A DNA stretch of 64,000 nucleotides from Alteromonas portus. Its GTDB lineage: Bacteria; Pseudomonadota; Gammaproteobacteria; Enterobacterales; Alteromonadaceae. The DNA lies in contig NZ_SWCO01000009.1 of NCBI RefSeq assembly GCF_005117025.1, positions 234,844 to 298,843 of the forward strand. Reading direction: 5' to 3'. Position numbers and translations under genes: made by a program. Below, piece after piece: positions 47,460 to 56,995 of this stretch (position 1 is its first letter; every line of letters begins with the position of its first letter). A model generated the notes under the pieces. That model was not told where the DNA came from. It did no database searches and saw only the letters and a list, made by a program, of their open reading frames with translations.

Positions 47460-48689
47460 ATGTCTATTGCTAATAAAAACATTTTGCTGGGCGTTACAGG
47501 CGGTATTGCCGCATATAAAGCCCCTGATTTAGTGCGTAAGCTCACCGCACTAGGTGCCAATGTTCGTGTTGTCGTTACCGATTCTGCCGCCGAGTTTGTA
47601 AGTACTTTGTCACTTCAAGCGGTGTCTGGGCACCCAGTGCATCAGCACCTTTTAGACCCCGCCGCTGAAGCCGCAATGGGGCATATTGAATTAGCAAAAT
47701 GGGCAGATATCTTACTTATCGCCCCTGCCACAGCGAACACGCTCGCTAAACTTGCTCACGGCATGGCAGACGATTTACTAACTACGCTCTATTTAGCAAC
47801 AACGGCTAAGCTTTTTATTGCGCCAGCAATGAACCAGCAAATGTGGAAAGCAATAGCAACGCAGCGCAATATCGCTATATTAAAAGAACACGGTGTTACT
47901 TTTGTTGGCCCGGCAAGCGGTGAGCAAGCGTGTGGAGATGTAGGTTCAGGCCGTATGGTTGAACCTATTGATCTTGCAAATGTGTTAAATGAAAATGAAG
48001 CGAAGTCTTCCTCGCTTACTTTTGCGTTAAACAATTTAGCGGGTAAAAACCTTACCATTACTGCGGGTCCAACCAGAGAACCCTTAGATCCCGTGCGCTA
48101 TATTTCGAATCACAGTTCTGGAAAGATGGGGTTTGCGATTGCACAAGCTGCTGCACAAGCGGGTGCGAACGTAACGTTAGTTGCAGGGCCTGTAACGCTT
48201 TCTACGCCTCCTCTTTGTAACCGTATTGATGTCACCACCGCGGATGAAATGCTTAAGGCTTGTGAAGAGCTTGTGCCTTCAACAGATATTTTTATCAGCA
48301 CTGCAGCGGTTGCTGACTATAAGGCGTGCTCAGTGGCCGATAATAAAATAAAGAAAACTGGTGATGAGTTAACACTTACTTTTGTTAAAAACCCTGATAT
48401 TCTAGCAACTGTATCCAACAGACAAGATCGACCATTTTGCGTAGGCTTTGCGGCTGAAAGCCAAAATGTAGAAGATTATGCCCGCAGTAAGCTTGCTAAA
48501 AAGAAGCTTGATATGATTGCCGCAAACGACATCACAGCGGAAGGTCTGGGGTTTAATAGCGATAAAAACGCACTGCATGTGATATGGCAAGACGGTGATA
48601 AACGACTGCCCGCCACCAGCAAAAGTGAGTTAGCCGAGCAGTTGCTCGCACTCATTGCAGAACGTTTCGCTTTCAACAATAAAAATTAA
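47460..48689 (+). CDS. coaBC: Bifunctional phosphopantothenoylcysteine decarboxylase/synthetase
   Basis: The 409 residues comprise CoaC (LGVTGGIAAYKAPDLVRKL, catalytic His in GHIELAKWAD, PAMNQQMW) and CoaB (TAGPTREPLDPVRYISNHSSGKMG; KKTGDELTLTFVKNPDIL). It ligates cysteine to phosphopantothenate and decarboxylates it, giving phosphopantetheine for CoaD. Next on the same strand, 115 bp later, is slmA; dut, which commonly lies between them, is not there. Confidence 0.97.
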   Translation: MSIANKNILLGVTGGIAAYKAPDLVRKLTALGANVRVVVTDSAAEFVSTLSLQAVSGHPVHQHLLDPAAEAAMGHIELAKWADILLIAPATANTLAKLAHGMADDLLTTLYLATTAKLFIAPAMNQQMWKAIATQRNIAILKEHGVTFVGPASGEQACGDVGSGRMVEPIDLANVLNENEAKSSSLTFALNNLAGKNLTITAGPTREPLDPVRYISNHSSGKMGFAIAQAAAQAGANVTLVAGPVTLSTPPLCNRIDVTTADEMLKACEELVPSTDIFISTAAVADYKACSVADNKIKKTGDELTLTFVKNPDILATVSNRQDRPFCVGFAAESQNVEDYARSKLAKKKLDMIAANDITAEGLGFNSDKNALHVIWQDGDKRLPATSKSELAEQLLALIAERFAFNNKN

Positions 48690-48804
48690 CAGATACTTTT
48701 TAAGTGTCGATAATAAAAACGATAAATACAAACGCTTTGGCGTAAGCCAACTTAACATGGAGCCCGGGTTGCTATAACTCGGTAGCGGAGGAAACACTTT
48801 CGTC

Positions 48805-49392
48805 ATGCCTGCTGTCAAAAAAACAAATCGCAGAGCTCAAATTCTGCAAGCACTTGCTGGAATGTTAGAAACCAGCCCAGGTCAACGTATCACTACTGCT
48901 AAGTTAGCGGAAAAAGTCGGGGTGTCTGAAGCGGCACTATATCGCCACTTTCCAAGTAAAGCGCGAATGTTTGAAGGGCTTATCGAGTTTATTGAAGAAA
49001 CGCTTTTTACACGTATCAATAAAATCGTTAACGAAGAGAAAGACTCACTCACGCGCTGTCAGCTTATTCTTCACCTTATTTTAGGTTTTGCAGAAAAGAA
49101 CCCTGGTATTACTCGTATTTTAAACGGCGATGCGTTAATGGGTGAGCAAGACCGACTGCGCGCGCGCATAGCCAAGCTTTTCGAGCGTTTAGAAACGCAA
49201 CTTAAGCAAGTACTAAGAGAACGCAAACTGCGTGAAGGTAAAACCCTTTCCGCCGATGAAGCGATTATCGCAAATATGATGATCAGCTACACCGACGGTC
49301 GTATCAATGGTTTTATCCGCAGTGGTTTTACCCGAAAGCCAACAGAACAATTCAATGAGCAATGGGCTGCATTTAAACAAATGTTTGTGTGA
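48805..49392 (+). CDS. slmA: Nucleoid occlusion factor SlmA
   Basis: The 195-residue TetR-fold protein has the DNA-binding helix-turn-helix [24 protein letters not shown] and the FtsZ-interacting body with [24 protein letters not shown]. SlmA binds specific chromosomal sites and breaks up FtsZ polymers over the nucleoid. The length equals E. coli SlmA plus or minus a few residues. Confidence 0.96.
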   Translation: MPAVKKTNRRAQILQALAGMLETSPGQRITTAKLAEKVGVSEAALYRHFPSKARMFEGLIEFIEETLFTRINKIVNEEKDSLTRCQLILHLILGFAEKNPGITRILNGDALMGEQDRLRARIAKLFERLETQLKQVLRERKLREGKTLSADEAIIANMMISYTDGRINGFIRSGFTRKPTEQFNEQWAAFKQMFV

Positions 49393-49468
49393 TGCCCTAA
49401 ATCTAAATTAAGCATCAGTCTTTGTTTTCTTACAAATTGCTGGTGCTTTTCCCCACACCCACTAGTGA

Positions 49469-50533
49469 TTAGTTGTTCTCAATATAATCGACTATGCGTA
49501 GCGAGCTTTTACCATCTGTAGGCCCTACGTGGTCTTCCGTATATTCCTCTCGTTCTTTTTTATACAAATCTTTATTTTTCAATTGCTTTTCTATCGCGTC
49601 TCGAAGTTCTTTGTAGCTGTTTATATGAAGCCCGATATTTTGATAGATCACGTTATCTTTACCAAAGCGCTTCTTGAAACGGTACTTGAAAATACCCCGA
49701 TATGACCACTTCAACTTAAAGAAATTACATACGATCACAGGTTTAGATAACGCGACAAACTCAAAGAGTGTACTCGATGCTTCACTAACTAAAATATCCG
49801 CTTCTTTCATAAAGGGAAGTAAAGATATGTCTGTTTCGGTTGCTACATAGGTGTTGCTAAACTCTTCCCACTTTTTCAACTTTTTCCGCTGATTTTTGTA
49901 AGCTTCACGGGAGTAGGTAAAGGTATGTGGCTTGATAAGGATATTGAAATCAGGAAAGTGGCTTGGCCAATTATCAGGAAAACATTCAAGTGAACTTGGG
50001 TTAAAAGTGGGAGCAAACAATAAGGTAGGCTTATTCTCATCTAAACCTAGTTCAGTGTACTTTAAACCTGTTTCTGTATTGTTGAATAAGGGATCGAGCT
50101 TTGAAAAGCCAACCTGAACAAACTCGTCATTCGGATATAGCTCTCTAATCTTAGCTAAACGCAGTTTACCCTCTATAAACCTAACTGTCATAGGTGTAGC
50201 TGATTTGTGATAGTAGCTAGGTTTAGGCCCAATACCATGACCGAGTTGAGCGGTTTTACTGACTTTGTGAATATCATCCAAATAAGAAAAACCATTGCCG
50301 AAGAAAATCCAATCTGGGGCCTCTTTCAAATAAAAGTCTCTTGCAGCTTTATCGTCGTCTACCCAACAAAACTCATAGTCTAGCGATAACAAAACTTGCT
50401 CAAATTTTTGAACATTATTCTTACTGCTATAGCAGACAAGTTGTACTTCATGACCCCGTTTTGCTAATTCTTCACAAATGGGAATAAATTGAGGTAAGTA
50501 ATACACATTGACGGTATCAAAAGCTATCTTCAT
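49469..50533 (-). CDS. CDP-glycerol glycerophosphotransferase-family protein
   Basis: The 354 residues lack a membrane span and show the family pattern: GHGIGPKPSYYHKS around 115-128, LLFAPTFNPSSLECFP around 185-200, IKPHTF near 218, and DILVSEASSTLFEFVALSKPVIV around 262-285. Such enzymes add glycerol-phosphate units to surface polymers (teichoic-acid-like in Gram positives, glycerophosphate-decorated glycans in Gram negatives). The divergent neighbour encodes a cytidylyltransferase that could supply CDP-glycerol, so the two probably work together. Confidence 0.87.
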   Translation of the reverse strand: MKIAFDTVNVYYLPQFIPICEELAKRGHEVQLVCYSSKNNVQKFEQVLLSLDYEFCWVDDDKAARDFYLKEAPDWIFFGNGFSYLDDIHKVSKTAQLGHGIGPKPSYYHKSATPMTVRFIEGKLRLAKIRELYPNDEFVQVGFSKLDPLFNNTETGLKYTELGLDENKPTLLFAPTFNPSSLECFPDNWPSHFPDFNILIKPHTFTYSREAYKNQRKKLKKWEEFSNTYVATETDISLLPFMKEADILVSEASSTLFEFVALSKPVIVCNFFKLKWSYRGIFKYRFKKRFGKDNVIYQNIGLHINSYKELRDAIEKQLKNKDLYKKEREEYTEDHVGPTDGKSSLRIVDYIENN

Positions 50534-50639
50534 AAATTTTCTTATAGTTATTTATTGTTGGTACCAAAAAATAAGTGACTGTGCGTAATACTTCATTTGT
50601 ATTACAGTGTGTAGAAATATCACTTATAAGACGAAAACT

Positions 50640-51482
50640 ATGCCTAACACTACATTATCTAAATTCGGTTATCCCGATAATCTTATAAAAACATATGATT
50701 ACTGGCATGTTTTGCTAAGACCCGGACAGGTGACCCTTGGTTCATTGGTTCTTATTTGTAAAGAAGAGGTTTTTCATTATTCTGACATTTCAGAAGACGC
50801 TGCCAGAGAGCAAAAGCACGTTGTAGCTGATATAGAAAAGGTGCTTAAAAAACGATTCAATTTCTGCAAAATAAACTATTTGATGTTGATGATGGTTGAT
50901 CCAGCAGTTCACTTCCATGTTATTCCTCGCTACGAACACTCGGTGAGCTTTTGCAAGAAGTCATTTGAAGATAAGCACTGGCCTAAGCCACCTGTCTTAA
51001 GCGAAAAGCTTGAATTGGACGATGATTACTTTGCTGAACTAAGGTCGACATTACGCGCTGACTTTGCATTGATTTCTTCTACAAACACTTCAGGTGCAAA
51101 CAAGAAATATCAAAGAATGTATACATCGGGCTGCTTTGATATTTTTCATCAAGGGCACCTCAATATACTGAAAAAGACAAAAGCGCTTTGTGACTACTTA
51201 ATTGTGGGTGTATCTACTGACGAACTCATTGAAAAGTCAAAAGGACGCCCACCGCTTATCCCGTTTGAAGAACGAATTTCCATCCTTGAGTCAAACCGAT
51301 ATGTGGATGAAGTTATCCCTCAGGTGGATAAAAATAAACAACGAGTGGTAGATGAATACAATATTGATGCGATTTCAGTGGGTTCTGATTGGAAAGGGAA
51401 ATACCCTAGCGTAACTTGCGACATGGTCTATTTCGACTATACCCCTAACGTTAGCTCTACCGTTCTTAAAAGAAAGCTATAA
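50640..51482 (+). CDS. HIT-domain / glycerol-3-phosphate cytidylyltransferase fusion
   Basis: I start at the ATG at 50640 (280 residues). Residues about 1-130 resemble a HIT hydrolase, with the histidine-triad region VHFHVIPRYEH (His-x-His-x-x-Pro instead of three His). Residues about 155-280 are a TagD-type nucleotidyltransferase: YTSGCFDIFHQGHLNILKK with HxGH, RPPLIPFEERISIL and a STVLKRKL end. The second half would make CDP-glycerol from glycerol-3-phosphate and CTP. The function of the HIT half is open. It is divergent from the CDP-glycerol transferase gene. Confidence 0.85.
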   Translation: MPNTTLSKFGYPDNLIKTYDYWHVLLRPGQVTLGSLVLICKEEVFHYSDISEDAAREQKHVVADIEKVLKKRFNFCKINYLMLMMVDPAVHFHVIPRYEHSVSFCKKSFEDKHWPKPPVLSEKLELDDDYFAELRSTLRADFALISSTNTSGANKKYQRMYTSGCFDIFHQGHLNILKKTKALCDYLIVGVSTDELIEKSKGRPPLIPFEERISILESNRYVDEVIPQVDKNKQRVVDEYNIDAISVGSDWKGKYPSVTCDMVYFDYTPNVSSTVLKRKL

Positions 51483-51491
51483 CAAGCGTAT

Positions 51492-51515
51492 GAGCTAGCA
51501 GTGACCTGCTAGCTC
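51492..51515. terminator. Perfect stem-loop between convergent genes
   Basis: GAGCTAGCAG-TGAC-CTGCTAGCTC, a perfect 10-bp stem with a 4-nt loop, lies between the stops at 51482 (plus) and 51528 (minus). It is a likely bidirectional terminator, though the T runs are weak. Confidence 0.65.
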
Positions 51516-51527
51516 AAGCATAGTATT

Positions 51528-53165
51528 TTACTTACTAAACGTGTTACCGAAGAAGTCGCCCTCGTTCCACTTAGGCTTATTCTTTTGGTTTGCTAGTGTC
51601 CAACCAATTTGCGCGTTAACTTTGGTGAACGTCTCCGCTGCATTCCAGTTAAATGGCTGATTAATATCGTCGCTAGGCTTATGGTAGTGCGTAGATAAGA
51701 ACTGGCCAAACACCTTGCTGCCGTCTACGTTAGGATCTTTAGATTTAAGACCCGGCACCATAAACACTGAAGGTACACCTTGTTTTACAAACGCGTAATG
51801 ATCTGAGCGAGTAAACAGCGCCTGCTCTGGCCATGGGTCTGGGCTTAGCTCGATATCAGCGTTAGCAGCAGCTTTTTCCACTGATTCTTGCAAATCACTG
51901 TGGTTCGCGCCAAACGCAATAACGTCTGCAAACTCGTAGGTCAAAATCGGCATATCTAGGTTTACGTTCGCCACCATTGAAGTAACCGGTACGGTTGGGT
52001 TACGAGCAAAATAGTCAGCACCTAAAAGGCCTTTTTCTTCACCGGTTACCGACACAAACAGAATTGAACGCTTTGGCTTTTCTTTCATTTCGCTAAACAG
52101 GCGTGCAGTTTCTAACATCACTGACGTACCAGACGCATTGTCCATGGCGCCATTGTTGATGTTGTCTTTCTTCACTGTTTTAGCAAAACCAATGTGATCT
52201 GAGTGAGCAGAGAAAACCACATACTCGTTTTTAAGCTCAGGGTCTGAGCCTTCAAGTACACCCACAACATTCGGGCTTGTAATGGTGTCGTGTACGCTCT
52301 TCTTGCTGATATCTACCACACCGTTTAACGCAAAACCTTGCGGTACTTTGTCTGCTTCAAGATGTGCATAAACATCATCAAGGCTTTTTTCTGCGCCTTC
52401 AAATAACTTACGCGCAGCACCCTCACTCATGTAAGCGCCGCCTTTAAGCTGAGAAAAGCTATTAGCTGGCTCACCGCTGTCATCTAACCAGGCCATACGC
52501 GGTGTATGAATGTAGTTCAAACGGCTTTGATAAGGTCGTACCTTTTCATTTTTAGGCGTAGTAATAGTGATCATGCCAATTGCGCCATGATCTACCGCGT
52601 ACTTTTGCTTTTGATAGCCAGACGCAAAGTGAGCGCCCTCTTCTGATGGAAAGTCGCTTGGCTTACCCGCTAGCGCCACAACAATTTTACCTTCTACGTC
52701 GAGGTCTTTGTAATCGTTGTGAGATAGCTCATCAGCCACAATACCGTAACCTACGAATACCATTTCACCTTTTACATTAGCTTCAGTGCTAAGCAAACTC
52801 GGGCTAGCTAAATACTCTTTCGGATAGTCAAACTCGACGGTTTCACCATTTTGCGTAAAGGAAAACTGCGGCGACTCTTGTACTAAGTTGGCTTTACGAA
52901 ACGATACATTTTGAATGTAACCGTCTGTACCTGCTGGCTTTAAGCCATATTTGGCAAATTCGGTAGCAATGTAAAGCGCCGCAATTTCATGGCCGCGAGA
53001 GCCCGTATCACGACCTTCAAGTAAGTCGTCGGCTAAGAAAAACAGGTGTGATTTAATTCGCTGTGTATCAGGATTAAAAGCATTGTCTGTCGATGCGTGG
53101 TTATGCGCAGTGGCAGCAAAGGTCATTGCCGTCATCGCACTACCTATAAGGAGTTTTTTTATCAT
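51528..53165 (-). CDS. M28-family zinc peptidase, secreted
   Basis: The 545 residues have a signal peptide (MIKKLLIGSAMTAMTFAATAH), a PA-type insert (about 150-280) and the M28 peptidase core: SAHSDHIGFAK, NGAMDNASGTSV, VSVTGEEKGLLGADYF and the late His in STHYHKPSDD. These supply the two-zinc site. It probably trims peptides in the periplasm or outside. It faces the HIT fusion gene convergently. Confidence 0.9.
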   Translation of the reverse strand: MIKKLLIGSAMTAMTFAATAHNHASTDNAFNPDTQRIKSHLFFLADDLLEGRDTGSRGHEIAALYIATEFAKYGLKPAGTDGYIQNVSFRKANLVQESPQFSFTQNGETVEFDYPKEYLASPSLLSTEANVKGEMVFVGYGIVADELSHNDYKDLDVEGKIVVALAGKPSDFPSEEGAHFASGYQKQKYAVDHGAIGMITITTPKNEKVRPYQSRLNYIHTPRMAWLDDSGEPANSFSQLKGGAYMSEGAARKLFEGAEKSLDDVYAHLEADKVPQGFALNGVVDISKKSVHDTITSPNVVGVLEGSDPELKNEYVVFSAHSDHIGFAKTVKKDNINNGAMDNASGTSVMLETARLFSEMKEKPKRSILFVSVTGEEKGLLGADYFARNPTVPVTSMVANVNLDMPILTYEFADVIAFGANHSDLQESVEKAAANADIELSPDPWPEQALFTRSDHYAFVKQGVPSVFMVPGLKSKDPNVDGSKVFGQFLSTHYHKPSDDINQPFNWNAAETFTKVNAQIGWTLANQKNKPKWNEGDFFGNTFSK

Positions 53166-53353
53166 TCTAATTTCACCATATAACTAAGTGTGCATCATGG
53201 TAACGCAGTTAATAGGGGGAATACCATTAAACTGCTTACGTTTACCATGGGTTTCCTACCGTTGCTCGCATTTTAGTAGCAAGGTAAAATTGTTAGCCAC
53301 ATTCCGGCTCAGTTTCCGGAGATTCTTATGTTTTTTAGTGAAGAGCAGCATCC

Positions 53354-53689
53354 ATGTCGAAAGACGATATTCTTTACCGCGTTCAGTTCATCAGCAATGG
53401 AGAACGTTACGAACTTTACGTTAGAGCCCTTACTCAGGGCGCTTTGTTTGGCTTTATCGAGATAGGCGACTTTGTGTGGGATACCCACACGAGCGTTGTT
53501 GTAGATCCTAGCCATGAAAGGTTAAAAGCTGAATTTTCAGAAGTAACAAAAACTTATATTCCTATGCACAACGTTTTACGCATTGACGCCGTAAATAAAA
53601 AAGGAACAGCCAAAATTACTAAATTAGAAAATAAATCTGATAAAGTAACTGCTTTCCCTAGTCCAATATATACACCAACGAAAGAGTAG
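53354..53689 (+). CDS. DUF1820-family protein
   Basis: The 111-residue soluble protein has the family pattern YRVQFISNGERYELYVRAL, FGFIEIGDFVWDT and IPMHNVLRIDAV. The function is unknown. It starts from an ATG with a weak GAAGAG site and is followed 39 bp later by the DUF885 gene on the same strand. Confidence 0.85.
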   Translation: MSKDDILYRVQFISNGERYELYVRALTQGALFGFIEIGDFVWDTHTSVVVDPSHERLKAEFSEVTKTYIPMHNVLRIDAVNKKGTAKITKLENKSDKVTAFPSPIYTPTKE

Positions 53690-53728
53690 CCGCCGGCATC
53701 TATCCGGTAAAGGTTACCGGAGACCCTT

Positions 53729-55480
53729 ATGTATCGCTATCTGTTAGCAGCATTACTATTTATTTGCAGCATTAGTGCATCTGCAAAGAGCCTTGACGAT
53801 GAAAGCTTGTATCAGCTACTTGATGACATTTGGCAGTACGAGCTTTCGGTTTCCCCACTTTTAGCGTCTCGCGAAGGCGATAGCTCCCTCGCTCATGTGC
53901 TACCCGATATTTCGCCCGAAGCACTTAAAGCTCAAAATGAACAATGGCGCGCTTTTCAAAAAGCCTTAAGCCAATATAAAAAAGAAAATATCTCTAGTGA
54001 CGCTTATATTGCCTTGCTGATGCAGCAATATCGTTTAGCTAACTATGTGGATGAATATACGTATCGCGCGCACTTGGTGCCTATTAACTCAGAATATGGC
54101 TTTCATGGTGCGATGGCTTCACTCCCAAATTTATCAACCTTTAAACGCGTAGAAGATTATCAAGCCTATATTAGCCGCCTAAACGCGCTGAAATCTTATT
54201 TTGACCAACAAATTGCGTATATGAAACAAGCGCTAAAAGAAGGCTACACACAGCCTAAAGTCGTGCTTAAAGGGTTTGAAGATTCTGTGGCGTCATACAT
54301 TGTTGAAAATGCAGTGGACAGTGGTTTTTATTCTCCATTTACCCGCTTTCCTGAGTACTTTACTGCCGAGCAAAAGGCAGCGCTAGCAGAGCAAGGCAAA
54401 GCAGCAATAAACAGCAGCGTACTGCCTGCATATCAAATGTTTTACGACTTCATGGTAGACGAATACATTCCTAATGCCCGTGAAGATATTGCCGCAAATA
54501 ACTGGCCTGATGGCGTGGCGTATTACGCCAATAGAGCAAAGCATTACACCACCACAGATATGACGCCTCAGGAAATCCATGATTTAGGTTTGTCTGAAGT
54601 AAAACGCATTCGCGCGCAAATGCAGCAAATTGTGGATGAGCTTAGCTTTGATGGCGACATTAATGACTTCATTGCGTTTTTACGCGAAGACCCGCAATTC
54701 TATGCCACCAGCGCTGAAGATTTACTAAAAGAAGCGTCGTTTATTGCAAAGAAAATGGACGCAAAGCTTCCTTCGCTTTTTGAGTATCTGCCAAGAACAC
54801 CTTATGGCGTAGCGCCTGTACCAGACGCTATCGCGCCCAAATACACAACGGGCCGTTACATTCACCCTAGCCGCGATGACCAGCCAGGATATTACTGGGT
54901 AAACACGTATGCCCTTGATAAGCGCCCTTTGTATGCATTGCCTGCACTGACCTTGCACGAAGCAGTACCTGGCCACCACCTACAAATTTCATTGGCCGCA
55001 GAGCTTGAAGATTTGCCCATGGTACGCCGTAACACCTATATTTCAGCGTTTGGTGAAGGCTGGGGACTGTACTCTGAGTTTTTAGGTATTGAAGCAGGTA
55101 TTTATGAAACGCCGTACGACAACTTCGGTCGCTTAAGCTACGAAATGTGGCGTGCGTGTCGTTTGGTTGTTGATACCGGTATGCACACCATGGGCTGGAG
55201 CCGTCAACAAGCGGTGGATTACATGATGGAAAACACCGCGCTTTCAGAACACAACGTCAATACTGAAATAGACCGCTATATTTCTTGGCCAGCGCAAGCC
55301 TTGTCTTACAAGATAGGGGAGATCAAAATTAAAGGCCTTCGCAAGAAAGCAGAAGAAGCGTTAGGAGAGCGTTTTGACGTGCGCAAATTCCACCGTGCCG
55401 TGTTAGAAAACGGCTCAGTTCCACTGTTTATCTTGGAGCAAAATATCAACACCTTTATAGAAGAACAAAAGGCACAATAA
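53729..55480 (+). CDS. DUF885-family zinc-peptidase-like protein
   Basis: The 583-residue protein has a signal peptide (LLAALLFICSISASA). The DUF885 core has the zinc motif LHEAVPGHHLQI (HExxxxH-like, about 410-421) with a downstream AFGEGWGLYSEFLG helix. Family members are distant relatives of M32 metallopeptidases; the substrate is unknown. It is 2 bp from the next gene and so co-transcribed. Confidence 0.9.
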   Translation: MYRYLLAALLFICSISASAKSLDDESLYQLLDDIWQYELSVSPLLASREGDSSLAHVLPDISPEALKAQNEQWRAFQKALSQYKKENISSDAYIALLMQQYRLANYVDEYTYRAHLVPINSEYGFHGAMASLPNLSTFKRVEDYQAYISRLNALKSYFDQQIAYMKQALKEGYTQPKVVLKGFEDSVASYIVENAVDSGFYSPFTRFPEYFTAEQKAALAEQGKAAINSSVLPAYQMFYDFMVDEYIPNAREDIAANNWPDGVAYYANRAKHYTTTDMTPQEIHDLGLSEVKRIRAQMQQIVDELSFDGDINDFIAFLREDPQFYATSAEDLLKEASFIAKKMDAKLPSLFEYLPRTPYGVAPVPDAIAPKYTTGRYIHPSRDDQPGYYWVNTYALDKRPLYALPALTLHEAVPGHHLQISLAAELEDLPMVRRNTYISAFGEGWGLYSEFLGIEAGIYETPYDNFGRLSYEMWRACRLVVDTGMHTMGWSRQQAVDYMMENTALSEHNVNTEIDRYISWPAQALSYKIGEIKIKGLRKKAEEALGERFDVRKFHRAVLENGSVPLFILEQNINTFIEEQKAQ

Positions 55481-55482
55481 AC

Positions 55483-55995
55483 ATGATCGTTGCATTTGGT
55501 GTTATTGGATTACTTATCCTGTTTTTAATTTACTTCGTGCTGCGAGCGCAGAACTTACAGAAAGAGCTGGCGCTGTTGCGCCACTCAAATAAGCAAACCA
55601 GCAATAAGGTTACATATGCTTACCGTAACCTTGTTCTTGTTACAGATGCGCTGGAAAAAAACCTTACTGCACGTATTGAAAGTGCCTATAAAAGCCGTCT
55701 TATCGACCAAACTCAATACAATGCGCTACTCCCACTTATGCGCAACTTTTCGACTATTGTTATGACCTGTTGTGAAAAAGGAATGTCATTTGAGGAATCG
55801 CTGAATAAAGTGTTGCTTAATGAAGAAGTGACGCTTGAGGAAATTCGTGAAGTGGTAAAGGCTCTACCTAGCAACGTTCGCATGGTGTGGGCAAAAAATA
55901 CCGCAGACGGATTTATTGCTTTTTGCCAAACCGTTACAGCAACAGTAAGCGGTACTACAGCAAAAGCTCAAAAAGACCCATCATCTGAAGAGTAA
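55483..55995 (+). CDS. Unrecognised membrane-anchored helical protein
   Basis: The 170 residues have an N-terminal membrane helix (VAFGVIGLLILFLIYFVLRA), a charged coiled-coil region (LQKELALLRHSNKQ) and a helical soluble part, with a disordered polar tail. No family is recognised. It follows the DUF885 gene by 2 bp. Confidence 0.7.
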   Translation: MIVAFGVIGLLILFLIYFVLRAQNLQKELALLRHSNKQTSNKVTYAYRNLVLVTDALEKNLTARIESAYKSRLIDQTQYNALLPLMRNFSTIVMTCCEKGMSFEESLNKVLLNEEVTLEEIREVVKALPSNVRMVWAKNTADGFIAFCQTVTATVSGTTAKAQKDPSSEE

Positions 55996-56209
55996 CTTTC
56001 TACTCTACGCCACTCGTTAGCGCTGATGCAGCGCTAACTTTATGACAGGGTCGCCCGCTTTGCTATGCAGTAAGCTCAGCGCCCCTGGCCATGTTCCCAC
56101 TCTTTTAAAAGTTTAATCTTTTTACCTTTCCAAACTAATCAGTAAGTTAGCGCTTAAAACAACAAGCCAAAAACCTTTTGTCTTGAAAAGGGTTATTGCT
56201 GCACTATAA

Positions 56210-56229
56210 TACTGTATAAAAATACAGTT
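56210..56229 (+). promoter_or_regulatory. LexA box upstream of the imuA operon
   Basis: TACTGTATAAAAATACAGTT matches the LexA consensus CTG-N10-CAG with AT-rich core, 14 bp before the ATG at 56243. The cassette should be SOS induced. Confidence 0.9.
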
Positions 56230-56242
56230 TATTTTGAGTGCC

Positions 56243-56995
56243 ATGAACAAATCGTTATCCGTGCTTAACAACCACCCGCACATTTGGCGGGCCAGAGATC
56301 AGAAGCAAAGTGAAGCCAAGTTTTCGCTGGGCTTTCCGCGTCTGGATAAAGCGCTTAACGGTGGCGTTGCATCTACAGGCCTTGTCCGTATCTCCTCGTT
56401 AACCGGGGTGGGTGAGCTTTCACTCTTTAAACGAGTTATTTGCCAGCATCGTACGCACAAACTGGTGGTGTTTATTAACCCTCCCGGGCTACTACAATCG
56501 CCATGGTTAGAAAATCTAGGGCTTAAAGCGCAACAAGTGCTGGTAGTAAAAACACGTTCTGAACAAGAGTCATTGTGGGCTGCTGAGCAATGTTTAAAAA
56601 GTACGGCTTGCCACTGCGTAGTGCTGTGGAGTAATGCTGTAAATCAAAAAGAAGCGCGACGCCTACAGGTAGCAGCAACGCATAACGATGCGCTGTGCTT
56701 GCTGTATACTCCACCGCAACAGCAGGCCTTACAGTTAAGCTCCCAAAAAGCCGACTTGGGGAGCGATTCACAAGCCAACCTGTCGAATCAAAGCGACAGT
56801 GCATTACCCATTACTTTGGATATCGCGCTAAAAGGTAACCCCCATGTTTTGGCGGTGAACATACGCAAGCAGCGTCATGGGTGGCCTAAAGATAACATTG
56901 TTATTTCCCACCGGTGGACACCCGACAATCAGGCTATTAAATGGGCCATGTCACACAACACGCTTTCCGATCAGGCATTACACTCTGTGAGCTAA
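56243..56995 (+). CDS. imuA: ImuA, SOS mutagenesis accessory protein
   Basis: The 250 residues have the RecA/SulA-related ImuA pattern: FPRLDKALNGGVASTGLVRISSLTGVGE near the N-terminus and NAVNQKEARRLQVAATHNDALCLLYTPPQQ later. I start at the ATG at 56243, not the TTG at 56234. ImuA works with ImuB and DnaE2 in mutagenic translesion synthesis. Its stop overlaps the imuB ATG by one base (TAATG). A LexA box lies just upstream. Confidence 0.9.
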   Translation: MNKSLSVLNNHPHIWRARDQKQSEAKFSLGFPRLDKALNGGVASTGLVRISSLTGVGELSLFKRVICQHRTHKLVVFINPPGLLQSPWLENLGLKAQQVLVVKTRSEQESLWAAEQCLKSTACHCVVLWSNAVNQKEARRLQVAATHNDALCLLYTPPQQQALQLSSQKADLGSDSQANLSNQSDSALPITLDIALKGNPHVLAVNIRKQRHGWPKDNIVISHRWTPDNQAIKWAMSHNTLSDQALHSVS

